This document shows, one piece after another, positions 1 through 6,452 of a stretch of DNA of 6,919 nt (positions within the stretch are counted from its first letter, which is position 1; each line of letters begins with the position of its first letter). This stretch comes from Vulcanimicrobiota bacterium (GTDB lineage Bacteria; Vulcanimicrobiota; Vulcanimicrobiia; Vulcanimicrobiales; Vulcanimicrobiaceae): contig JAFAOZ010000155.1 of assembly GCA_019247395.1 (NCBI GenBank), positions 1 to 6,919 of the forward strand. Direction: 5' to 3'. Position numbers and translations under genes: made by a program. The notes under the pieces were generated by a model. The model saw nothing but the letters and a program-made list of their open reading frames with translations, was not told the DNA's origin and did not search any database.

Positions 1-711
1 ATCCTGCAGTGCTAACCTCGCGAGATCGGCTTGCAGCACGCGCACGTCCGGAACGTGGAGCCCGACGGGACCGGCATCATCTTGGCCGAGTACGAGCCGG
101 TCGATCGTGCCGGCAGCGGTAAGCTTCAAGAGCAGGCGGTCGACCGCGAGGTTACGCGCGCGCGCCGCCAGATACGCGTCCAGCGTTGCCGGGCCGATGA
201 GCTGCCGCAGATGCGCGGCTTGCGCGGTTTCGCTCGGCAAGAGCGGAGCGTGCAGATTTGCATACTCTTGCAGATAGAGCCACGTTGGGTACGGTGCGAA
301 GAACGGCGTCCCAGCCGGAATGCCGGTCGGCGCGAGCCGCATGATGGTCCCGAACGCCCCAATCCAAGCCGAAGGCCGCCGTTGACGCACGTGCGCAAGC
401 TCGCGCAATCGCGATTCGGCATCGGCGTACGTCGCGCCCGGAATGCGCGACGCCAAAAGGCCTCCGTATGCCAGCATGTCGGTCGAGATAACGAATGCAC
501 CGGTTTGCGGCTTTGCAGCTTCGCCATTGAGCCACGCGATCAATGCGTCCGGTTTTCCCGCTTGCAAAAAGCGGCCGAGGAGGGGAGGCGGCGGCGTGGC
601 GACGTTGACACCGGCGATGCGCCCGACCATGACCGGAAGCTGCGCCGTGACGGGGCGGTCGTCGATCGGCACGTATGCGACCGCCGCAAAAAGGAAAGCG
701 AACAGGTGCAT
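1..711 (-). CDS. DUF4127 family protein, N-terminal 237 residues (C-terminus beyond window edge)
   Basis: No function has been established for this family that I know of. The frame stays open from an ATG at 711 to position 1, giving 237 residues; DUF4127 proteins are usually around 500 residues, so roughly half is missing. Family signatures are clear: YVPIDDRPV (residues 13-21), a PPPLLGRF turn (41-48), FVISTDMLAYGGLLASR (73-89), a TIMRLAPTG segment (122-130), ARNLAVDRLLL (185-195) and LVLGQDDAGPVGLH (206-219). The Asp and His residues in these conserved blocks look like an active site, but this is inference. Residues 3-13 are hydrophobic; they may be the first beta-strand of the domain or a very short signal peptide, and I cannot decide which. 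The ATG overlaps the murQ stop by one base (TGATG), so translation is probably coupled to murQ. Its place as last visible gene of a muropeptide-degradation operon suggests a role on cell-wall sugars or peptides. Confidence 0.87.
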   Translation of the reverse strand, partial: MHLFAFLFAAVAYVPIDDRPVTAQLPVMVGRIAGVNVATPPPPLLGRFLQAGKPDALIAWLNGEAAKPQTGAFVISTDMLAYGGLLASRIPGATYADAESRLRELAHVRQRRPSAWIGAFGTIMRLAPTGIPAGTPFFAPYPTWLYLQEYANLHAPLLPSETAQAAHLRQLIGPATLDAYLAARARNLAVDRLLLKLTAAGTIDRLVLGQDDAGPVGLHVPDVRVLQADLARLALQD

Positions 712-1589
712 CAGATCAGCGCTCGCAGCGCTCCGCCGTGCCGTTCGAGCAAGCTTTGTGCGGCAGCGGCATCCAGGCCGTTGCGTTGCATCACGACGGC
801 GAGCTTAACGCGGCCGCCCGCGCGTTCGAGCAGCTCACGCGCACGCGCTTCGTCGACGGCGGCGATTTCTTGCACGAGACGCAAGGCTCGCGCGCGAAGT
901 TTTCGATTGCTCGCCACGACGTCGACCATCAAGTTGTCGTAAACTTTTCCGAGCCGCACCATAACCGCGGTCGAGATCGCGTTCAGCGCGATCTTCTGCG
1001 CGGTACCGGCCTTGAGACGCGTCGAGCCGGCGAGCAGCTCGGAACCCGTCGGCAGTACGATCGAAGTTTCCCCCGCATGTGCCAGCGGCGATTCCGCAAC
1101 GCTGGTGAGTGCGGCGGTGTACGCGCCGAGCGAGCGCGCGCACGTTATTGCAGCGATGACGAATGCTGCACTGCCGCTTGCCGAGATGCCGATCACCGCA
1201 TCGCCGCGCTGCACGTTTGCACGTGTCGCCGCTTCGCCGGCTGCCGCATCGTCTTCCGCGCCTTCAATCGCATGCTCGAGTGCGGCCATCCCTCCGGCAA
1301 TGTGGGCGCGTACGAGCTCGCGTGACGTGCCGAATGTGGGCGGCATCTCGGCGGCATCGAGCATTGCGATGCGCCCGCTGCTGCCGGCCCCGACGTAATG
1401 CAGCGCACCTCCGCGCACAAGGCGTTGAACGATTGCCTCGACGGCTTGGGCGATGACGTCCGTCGCGTTCAGCACGGCGTCGACGGCACCGCGTTGTTCG
1501 GCGACGAGCAGCTCAACGAGACCGGGCGTACCGAGCAGATCGAGGCCGGCGCCGCGGGTATTGCGCGCCTCAGTCGGCGGAATCGTCAC
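711..1589 (-). CDS. murQ: N-acetylmuramic acid 6-phosphate etherase
   Basis: MurQ cleaves the D-lactyl ether of MurNAc-6-phosphate, giving GlcNAc-6-phosphate and D-lactate, in the cytoplasm. The 292-residue product matches the usual length (about 300) and is a SIS-domain protein throughout. Visible motifs: TEARN near the N-terminus (6-10), the sugar-phosphate loop VGAGSSGRIAMLDAAEMPPTFG (66-87), IEGAEDD (108-114), GISASGSAAFVI (134-145), and GSELLAGSTRLKAGTAQK (182-199) followed by GKVYDNLMVDV (214-224). E81 and E112 have the same 31-residue spacing as catalytic Glu83 and Glu114 of E. coli MurQ. The start is GTG at 1589, which forms a GTGA overlap with the anmK stop; no Shine-Dalgarno is visible, so it probably relies on coupling. 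Lying directly after anmK, it would consume the kinase product. No transcription factor of the MurR type is in the window. Confidence 0.96.
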   Translation of the reverse strand: MTIPPTEARNTRGAGLDLLGTPGLVELLVAEQRGAVDAVLNATDVIAQAVEAIVQRLVRGGALHYVGAGSSGRIAMLDAAEMPPTFGTSRELVRAHIAGGMAALEHAIEGAEDDAAAGEAATRANVQRGDAVIGISASGSAAFVIAAITCARSLGAYTAALTSVAESPLAHAGETSIVLPTGSELLAGSTRLKAGTAQKIALNAISTAVMVRLGKVYDNLMVDVVASNRKLRARALRLVQEIAAVDEARARELLERAGGRVKLAVVMQRNGLDAAAAQSLLERHGGALRALI

Positions 1590-2737
1590 GACGCGGTGGA
1601 CTCGCGTGCGATCGCATCGAGCAGCGCCGGCAGTTCGTAGGGCGCGATGGCGCCGAGCACCGCGGGATGGCGCGCACCGGTTGCCGCCGGAACGTTGCCC
1701 GCGCGACCGCGGAGCGTTTCGTAGCCGAGCACGGCAAATGCAATCGCCTCTTTGGCATCGGGGGGAATTCCCATCGCATCGGTGGTTTCGACGCGCGCAC
1801 CATCCAGCCGTGCCGCCAAGCGCGCGAGCAAGGTGCGATTGCGCGCGCCGCCGCCGCTGACGATCGTGCGCGCGCCCGCGAAACCCGCCTGCACAACGCT
1901 CTGCGCGATGGATGCGGCGCTCAGCTCCGTCAGCGTCGCGGCGCCGTCCTGCGTGCTCAAGCGCGCCAGCTCGCCGGCGTACCGCGCCAGAAAGTGCGAA
2001 CCGAAACGCTCGCGTCCGGTCGTTTTGGGCGGCGAGGCGGCGAAGTACTCATCGCGCAGCATCGCGGCGAGCAACGCCTCGTCCACGCGCCCTGCCGCTG
2101 CAAGCGCGCCGTCGCGATCGAACGTGGCCGCGCCGCCCGTGCGCTCGGCGACGAAGCGATCCAGGAGCATATTTGCGGGACCGGTATCGAATGCAATCGC
2201 TTCTTGCACCGGTGCGCCCGCGCGAAGCAACGTGACGTTTGCAATTCCGCCGAGATTGAGCACGATGCGATCTTCCCGTTCGTCGCGTAAGAGAAGGGCG
2301 TCCACGTGAGCGACGAGCGGCGCGCCGTGTCCGCCTGCCGCCGTGTCGGCACTGCGAAAATCGTAACAAACCGTTGCGTGCAGCGCTTCGCGAATCGCGA
2401 AGGCGTCGCCGATCTGCAACGTTACGTTCGCGGCACCGTCGTGCCAGACCGTCTGGCCGTGCGACGCGACGAAGGCCGGCTGCGTTGATTCGGCGACCGT
2501 TCGTGCGGCGCGGGCGTAGGCTTCCCCGAGTTTCTTGTGCAAGTGCGCGAGCCGCTCGACGCTGCCCTCATTCGGCGGCAAGAGCGCGAGCAGCTCGTCG
2601 CGCAGATGGGCTTGGAACGGAATGCACTCGAAGCGCTGCAGCGCGATCGCGTATCCGTCGCATCGCGGCCGAATCTCGACGAGCGCCGCATCGATGCCGT
2701 CGAGTGAGGTTCCGCTCATCAGACCGATCGCGAGCAT
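1586..2737 (-). CDS. anmK: Anhydro-N-acetylmuramic acid kinase
   Basis: AnmK opens the 1,6-anhydro ring of anhMurNAc and phosphorylates it with ATP to MurNAc-6-phosphate, the MurQ substrate. The 383-residue product (E. coli AnmK is about 370) begins MLAIGLMSGTSLDGIDAAL, the characteristic N-terminal phosphate-binding loop. Further motifs: SHGQTVWH (92-99), DFRSADTAAGGHGAPLV (126-142), LNLGGIANVTLL (160-171), AFDTGPANMLLD (182-193), KTTGRERF, LTELSAASIAQSV and VSGGGARNRTLL. D184 in the FDTGPAN motif is the likely catalytic base, by analogy with Asp182 of the Pseudomonas enzyme. The frame is open upstream to 2911, but those extra 58 residues are Arg-rich and are antisense-like read-out of the upstream gene's frame, so the ATG at 2737 is chosen; it directly precedes the family N-terminus. 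It overlaps the upstream hydrolase gene by 19 nt and ends in a GTGA overlap with murQ. No MurNAc kinase or AmgK/MurU pair is visible. Confidence 0.96.
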   Translation of the reverse strand: MLAIGLMSGTSLDGIDAALVEIRPRCDGYAIALQRFECIPFQAHLRDELLALLPPNEGSVERLAHLHKKLGEAYARAARTVAESTQPAFVASHGQTVWHDGAANVTLQIGDAFAIREALHATVCYDFRSADTAAGGHGAPLVAHVDALLLRDEREDRIVLNLGGIANVTLLRAGAPVQEAIAFDTGPANMLLDRFVAERTGGAATFDRDGALAAAGRVDEALLAAMLRDEYFAASPPKTTGRERFGSHFLARYAGELARLSTQDGAATLTELSAASIAQSVVQAGFAGARTIVSGGGARNRTLLARLAARLDGARVETTDAMGIPPDAKEAIAFAVLGYETLRGRAGNVPAATGARHPAVLGAIAPYELPALLDAIARESTAS

Positions 2738-3738
2738 TCGTCCATCATCGCTTCGTAGAACTCGGCTCGGAAATCCCGGATGTCGCCGCGCCCGAAGTAG
2801 ACGGCGTTCGTCAGCAGCACGCCTTGCACGTCGCGCACCGGATCGGCCCAGACGCAGGTCCCCACGAAGCCGGTGTGACCGAACGACGCGCGATCCATGA
2901 AGCGGCCGCACGAGTTCTCGTCGCTGGTCTTGAGCGCCCAGCCAAGGCCCCGGCGCAGAACCGGATCGCCGGCTTGCTCGGTGACGGCTTCACGCACGAG
3001 CGATTCCGTAAGCGTCGTGCAGCCACGGCCGTGAAACGTGCCCAGATAGCATTCGGTAAGCCGTGCAACGTCGGCCGCCGTACCGAAGAGTCCGGCGTGG
3101 CCGGCGATGCCGCCCATCAGATAGGCTTTTTCGTCGTGAACCACGCCTTGCACGCGACCGCGCCAGCCGTCATCTTCGGTCGCGGGGATCGCCGGACGCA
3201 GCGCGGCGCGCGGCCGAAAACGCAACGGGGGCGGGAAACATTGCGCCGCAAGCGTGGCCAGCGATACGCCGGTGACTCGCTGCGCAAGCGCACCGAGTGC
3301 GATAAAGCCGAGATCGCTGTAGATCACACGCTCGCCGGGCGCCGCGAGCAGCGGAGAGTTCAACGCGAAGCTTTCGACGTTCTCGTCGAGGATCGCGCGG
3401 TAATCCGCGCCCGAGTTCATGCCTGAGGTATGCGCGAGGAGCATCCGCAGCGTAATCGCGCGGTGCTCGTCGCAGCGCCACTCGGGCAGGATTCCGCTCA
3501 ACGGCTCGTCGAGCGCAAGCTTTTGCTCGGCGACGAGCCGCAGTACCAGCGTCGCTGCGAAGAGTTTCGTGAGCGAAGCGAGGTCGAAGAGCGTGTCAAC
3601 GTAGACCGGCCGCGCGAGGGCATCGTCGCGCGTGGTGCCGTACGCGCGCTCGAAGACGACGCGTCCGCGGCGCTCGATGCGCGCGACCGCCCCGGTGTAC
3701 TCCTTGCCGAGGTAGGCCTGCAGTAGTTTATGTATCAA
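2719..3738 (-). CDS. Serine hydrolase of the class-C beta-lactamase family, AmiE-like (probable N-acetylmuramyl-L-alanine amidase)
   Basis: The 339-residue protein has the beta-lactamase/CubicO fold (PF00144). Active-site motifs: S55-L-T-K58 (SxxK nucleophile and base), Y140-S-D142 (the YxN equivalent, in the YSDLGF form common in this family) and H288-T-G290 (the KTG equivalent). A VHDEKAYLMGGIAGHAGLFG block (200-219) marks the subgroup found with NagZ. In Bacillus subtilis the neighbour of nagZ, amiE (ybbE), belongs to this family and cleaves the MurNAc-L-Ala amide bond after NagZ acts. By context I infer the same job here, releasing stem peptides from muramyl sugars. An esterase or D-Ala peptidase role is the alternative. 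There is no signal peptide, unlike the exported Bacillus enzyme, so it should act in the cytoplasm. The only early start in frame is TTG at 3738, overlapping the end of nagZ by 11 nt; the next ATG would delete the SxxK motif. The Shine-Dalgarno is weak or absent. Confidence 0.88.
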   Translation of the reverse strand: MIHKLLQAYLGKEYTGAVARIERRGRVVFERAYGTTRDDALARPVYVDTLFDLASLTKLFAATLVLRLVAEQKLALDEPLSGILPEWRCDEHRAITLRMLLAHTSGMNSGADYRAILDENVESFALNSPLLAAPGERVIYSDLGFIALGALAQRVTGVSLATLAAQCFPPPLRFRPRAALRPAIPATEDDGWRGRVQGVVHDEKAYLMGGIAGHAGLFGTAADVARLTECYLGTFHGRGCTTLTESLVREAVTEQAGDPVLRRGLGWALKTSDENSCGRFMDRASFGHTGFVGTCVWADPVRDVQGVLLTNAVYFGRGDIRDFRAEFYEAMMDECSRSV

Positions 3739-5185
3739 GGGAAACAGGCAGTCGTCCGGAGGCGAGGCTCGAGCCGAAGATTACGTCCGCGAGGCCGCCG
3801 ATCGCCGCTTCATCGTCACCGTAGGCGGCGAGCAGATGGCGCGCCGATGCAAAGAGCGGCACGTCGAAAGGCTCAAGTAACGAAACGACGAGCGCGTCGG
3901 GATAACGCTCGAGAATTTGTGCTATAGCGCCGGCTTGTGCCGGATGCAGATGCGCGCGGCGCGCGAGCACGAGGGGCCGGCGGCCACGCTGCGCGAGTCC
4001 GTCGAGCAGGAAGGCGATATCTGCATCGGCAGGGTCGGACGGAACGATAAGTTCTTCCACCACGGCGGCCTCGCGTTTCAATTCGGGCTCGGTGCCGCCG
4101 AACGATACCGCGACCGATGCGAGCGGATCGGCGTGCGGAATGCCGCGTACGACCGTGATTGCGCGGCGCGCGATCTCGCGGCCGACGCCGCGGTGTGGCG
4201 GAAAAGCGTCGAGCGGCAGCGGCGCCGCGGCGGCGGCGCGCAGATTGGCAACGCGCCGGTGCGCCTCTTGCAGGCGCGCGAGCGGAATCCGGCCGGCATC
4301 GACCGCTTCTTCGACCGCGGCTGCAGCGGCCAGCGCGACGGCGACGTCGTGACTGAAAAGCAACAGATCGGCGCCCGCCGCAAAGGCATCGACGGCACCC
4401 GAAACCGAGTCCTGCGCTGCAATCGCTTGCATCTGCAAACAATCGGTCACGAGCACGCCCTGAAAGCCGAGCTCCTCGCGCAGGAGACCGGTGAGAACGC
4501 GCGTGGAGGTCGTTGCGGGACGCTCGCCGTCGAACGCAGGCACCACGACGTGTGCGGTCATGATGACCGCAGCATTGCGCGCGACGTGCGCGAACGGCAC
4601 GAGATCGCGCGCGCGCAGGGTCACTTCATCCGTGGAGATCAACGGCAGCGCGTCGTGCGAGTCGGTCGCGGTCGAACCGTGACCGGGAAAGTGCTTGTAA
4701 CACGGAAAGACGCCGCCGCCTGCAAGACCGACGCCAAAGGCAGCGCCGAGCGAAGCGACCTGCTGAGGGTCGGCGCCGAAGGAGCGCGTGCCGATGACGC
4801 GATTCCCCGGCTCTAGCGCAAGATCGAGCACCGGCGCAAAATCGAGCGCGCATCCGGCGCGCCGCAGGTCGAACGCGATCTGCTCGCCGGCGCGGCGCGT
4901 TAGATCGAGCTCGCCGGCCGCACCGAGCGCCATCATGGACGGCATCGGCTCGACGTCGCGGTGCAATCGCGCAACCCGGCCGCCTTCCTGGTCGATCGCA
5001 ATCAATGGCGGCAGACCGGCTGCGCGCTCCCGCAGCGCGTCGGTGAGCGCGCGAATGGCGTAGAGCGGCGCGTCGGCCTCGCCGAAAAGCATATATCCGC
5101 CGAACTGCGGCAGCGTTTCGTCGAACGCCGTGCCTTTGATGCCCGCCATTACTACGCCGCGCGCGAGCTCGCCGATGCCGTTCAC
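3728..5185 (-). CDS. nagZ: Beta-N-acetylhexosaminidase NagZ, glycoside hydrolase family 3, two-domain form
   Basis: NagZ hydrolyses the GlcNAc-beta-1,4-(anhydro)MurNAc bond of muropeptides. Residues 1 to about 330 form the GH3 catalytic barrel: AIDQEGGRVARL (63-74), CALDFAPVLDL (112-122), KHFPGHGSTATDSH (164-177) with the Asp175-His177 dyad typical of GH3 glucosaminidases, an IMTAHVVVPAFD strand (208-219), and VLVTDCLQM (244-252) with predicted nucleophile D248. Residues from about 340 to 485 form a GH3 C-terminal-like domain, ending with AAYGDDEAAI and GRLPVSL. At 485 residues it is longer than single-domain E. coli NagZ (341) and resembles the two-domain Bacillus type. No signal peptide is visible, so it is probably cytoplasmic. 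The start is GTG at 5185, sharing GTGA with the stop of the ABC ATPase gene; M13 (5149) would cut into the barrel. It sits between an importer subunit and an amidase-like gene, fitting the first intracellular step. Confidence 0.95.
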   Translation of the reverse strand: MNGIGELARGVVMAGIKGTAFDETLPQFGGYMLFGEADAPLYAIRALTDALRERAAGLPPLIAIDQEGGRVARLHRDVEPMPSMMALGAAGELDLTRRAGEQIAFDLRRAGCALDFAPVLDLALEPGNRVIGTRSFGADPQQVASLGAAFGVGLAGGGVFPCYKHFPGHGSTATDSHDALPLISTDEVTLRARDLVPFAHVARNAAVIMTAHVVVPAFDGERPATTSTRVLTGLLREELGFQGVLVTDCLQMQAIAAQDSVSGAVDAFAAGADLLLFSHDVAVALAAAAAVEEAVDAGRIPLARLQEAHRRVANLRAAAAAPLPLDAFPPHRGVGREIARRAITVVRGIPHADPLASVAVSFGGTEPELKREAAVVEELIVPSDPADADIAFLLDGLAQRGRRPLVLARRAHLHPAQAGAIAQILERYPDALVVSLLEPFDVPLFASARHLLAAYGDDEAAIGGLADVIFGSSLASGRLPVSLDT

Positions 5186-6150
5186 GCCAGCGCCAAACCA
5201 GTCGTGCGATCGAAGCGCCGCAACGCGGCGAGCGGCAGATCGAGTACGACGCCGTCGCCGGCGCGCAACGCGCTCGCGGCAGGCACGCGAACCGTGAGAA
5301 GTCCGCGCTCCGTCTCCACCTCGAGATAGGCATCGGCGCCGGCGCTTTCGCGGCGTGCCACCCGCCCGGCGAGGCCGCCGTTCGACGATAGGGCAACGTG
5401 TTCGGGGCGAATGCCGACGATCGCACCGTCGTGTTCGAAGAGATTCATGGGGCGCGCTCCCAAAAAGCGCGCCACCGCGAGCGTCCGCGGTGCATCGAAG
5501 ACGCGCTGCGGGTCGCCGCAGTCTTCGATTCGCCCGTCGATCAGCACCGCGAGCCGATCGGCGACGCTCATCGCCTCGGCGTGATCGTGCGTCACGTAAA
5601 GAATCGGACCGGCGAAGCTTTGCCGCACGCCGATCACCGCATCGCGCACCGAACGCCGCAATGACGGATCGACGTGAGCGAGCGGTTCGTCGAGCAGCAG
5701 TGCCGACGGATCGGAGAGCAGCGCCCGGGCAATGGACGCGCGTTGACGCTCGCCGCCAGAGAGCTGGCGCGGCCGGCGATCGAGTTTCGATTGCAGGTGG
5801 ACCGTTTCGGCTGTGCTTCGAATTCGCGCATCGCCGCCGTCGCGCCGGCGTAAGGCGAAGCGCAGATTATCGCGCACGCTCATATGCGCAAAGAGCGCGT
5901 CGTCTTGCGCGACCAGCGCAATCCGGCGTGCCTGCGGCGAACGATCCACGATCGACTCGCCGTCGACCCGAACATCGCCGCTCCGCGGCCGGAGCAACCC
6001 TGCGATGATGCGCAAGAGCGTCGTCTTTCCCGCGCCGGACGGTCCGACAACCGCCAAAGTCGTCGCATTCGGGAGCTCGAGCGAGACCCGCTCGAGCGAG
6101 GATCGGGCCGCGCCGGCGTAGCGAAAGCAAAGATCGACCGTCGCGAGCAA
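5182..6150 (-). CDS. ABC transporter ATP-binding protein, MalK/UgpC-type (carbohydrate uptake)
   Basis: This is the ATPase subunit of an ABC importer, 322 residues. Nucleotide-binding domain: Walker A GPSGAGKTT (36-44, K42), Q-loop Q82, signature LSGGERQ (130-136), Walker B LLLDEP (151-156, E155 catalytic), D-loop AHVD (158-161) and H-loop H188 in YVTHDHAEAM. The region after residue 228 (FLGARPMNLF, then GIRPEHVAL at 246-254) and the C-terminal beta-rich part match the TOBE/OB regulatory domain of CUT1 sugar importers such as MalK and UgpC; it is slightly short for that group (usually about 350-370). Substrate cannot be read from the ATPase. Its coupling to nagZ, anmK and murQ suggests muropeptides or amino sugars. 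No permease or binding-protein gene is in the window, so the membrane partners lie elsewhere. The only start preserving the N-terminus is TTG at 6150, directly after the upstream TAG, with a GGGG motif 8 nt upstream. Confidence 0.93.
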   Translation of the reverse strand: MLATVDLCFRYAGAARSSLERVSLELPNATTLAVVGPSGAGKTTLLRIIAGLLRPRSGDVRVDGESIVDRSPQARRIALVAQDDALFAHMSVRDNLRFALRRRDGGDARIRSTAETVHLQSKLDRRPRQLSGGERQRASIARALLSDPSALLLDEPLAHVDPSLRRSVRDAVIGVRQSFAGPILYVTHDHAEAMSVADRLAVLIDGRIEDCGDPQRVFDAPRTLAVARFLGARPMNLFEHDGAIVGIRPEHVALSSNGGLAGRVARRESAGADAYLEVETERGLLTVRVPAASALRAGDGVVLDLPLAALRRFDRTTGLALA

Positions 6151-6447
6151 CTAGGCTACCCCAACGACCGTGCGGTACTCGTCCCGTGCCGCGGCATCGC
6201 CGGCGCGCGCACGCGCGACGACGTCGCGCAGCCGCGCAACGGCGTCGTCCTCGGCTTTTCTGCCGGCAAGCACCAAACGAAGGGCGATCAACGCGAGGTC
6301 GGGCGCACGCGAGCCCAGCCGCGCCAGCCCCTCGTAAAATGGCGCAGCAGCTTGCGCGGGCGGTCGAGTTTCGAGCAGCTTTTGGACGACCTCCGACTTG
6401 GACGGCGATCCGTTAAGAAGATAGCCGTCGAGCAACTCGAAATCCAT
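6151..6447 (-). CDS. Small hypothetical protein, first gene of the operon
   Basis: I do not recognise this family. The 98-residue product starts MDFELLDGYLLNG and is predicted from composition to be mostly alpha-helical, rich in Ala, Arg, Leu and Asp. It has no signal peptide, membrane segment, cysteines or metal motif. Two amphipathic stretches stand out: roughly residues 17-48 and 52-92, the second very charged. Its third codon positions are GC-rich like the neighbouring genes, which supports real coding. The TAG stop abuts the TTG start of the ABC ATPase in the same reading frame, so the two are surely co-transcribed if this gene is real. ATG at 6447 is preferred; an ATG at 6495 would add 16 Arg-rich residues and overlap the signal-peptide codons of the divergent gene. 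A regulatory or adaptor role for the transporter is possible but unsupported. Confidence 0.6.
   Translation of the reverse strand: MDFELLDGYLLNGSPSKSEVVQKLLETRPPAQAAAPFYEGLARLGSRAPDLALIALRLVLAGRKAEDDAVARLRDVVARARAGDAAARDEYRTVVGVA
6159..6162 (-). promoter_or_regulatory. Shine-Dalgarno-like GGGG for the ABC ATPase TTG start
   Basis: On the minus strand a GGGGT run lies 8 nt before the TTG at 6150, within the last codons of the 98-aa gene. It is the best Shine-Dalgarno candidate in the operon and supports the TTG as a genuine initiation site right after the TAG. The other internal genes lack an obvious motif and probably depend on overlap-coupled re-initiation. The motif is short and could be chance in GC-rich DNA. 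Confidence 0.35.
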
Positions 6448-6452
6448 CGGCC
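6448..6452. other. Five-base gap between divergent start codons
   Basis: Only 5 nt separate the ATG of the minus-strand operon (6445-6447) from the ATG of the plus-strand gene (6453-6455). Neither start has a visible Shine-Dalgarno. Promoters for both directions must therefore lie inside the opposite gene. Inside the minus-strand gene, a TTGGAC (6398-6403) followed after 16 nt by GATAGC (6420-6425) is a weak -35/-10 candidate for the plus-strand gene, matching the sigma-70 consensus at only half of the positions. The layout follows directly from the sequence if both starts are right; the promoter is speculative. Confidence 0.5.

Noticed and set aside
138..142. YSD in place of YxN in the serine hydrolase as a possible inactivating change (residue numbers given)
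   Set aside because: The YSDLGF form is common in active members of this family, and SxxK and HTG are intact.
31..942. Long plus-strand open frame opposite DUF4127 and murQ
   Set aside because: Its translation is Arg/Ala-rich with no motif, and both genes on the other strand carry unmistakable family motifs.
2738..2911. 58-residue N-terminal extension of anmK
   Set aside because: The added sequence is Arg-rich and overlaps conserved C-terminal codons of the serine hydrolase; the family N-terminus starts at the ATG at 2737.
2374..3426. 350-codon plus-strand open frame
   Set aside because: Antisense shadow of anmK and the serine hydrolase; Arg-rich, low-complexity product typical of GC-rich opposite frames.
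3917..4816. 299-codon plus-strand open frame
   Set aside because: Lies opposite the conserved nagZ catalytic domain and has no recognisable motif.
6075..6100. Direct repeat GCTCGAGCGAG, two copies 15 nt apart
   Set aside because: Explained by repeated Ser-Leu-Glu codons in frame in the ABC ATPase; not a regulatory repeat.
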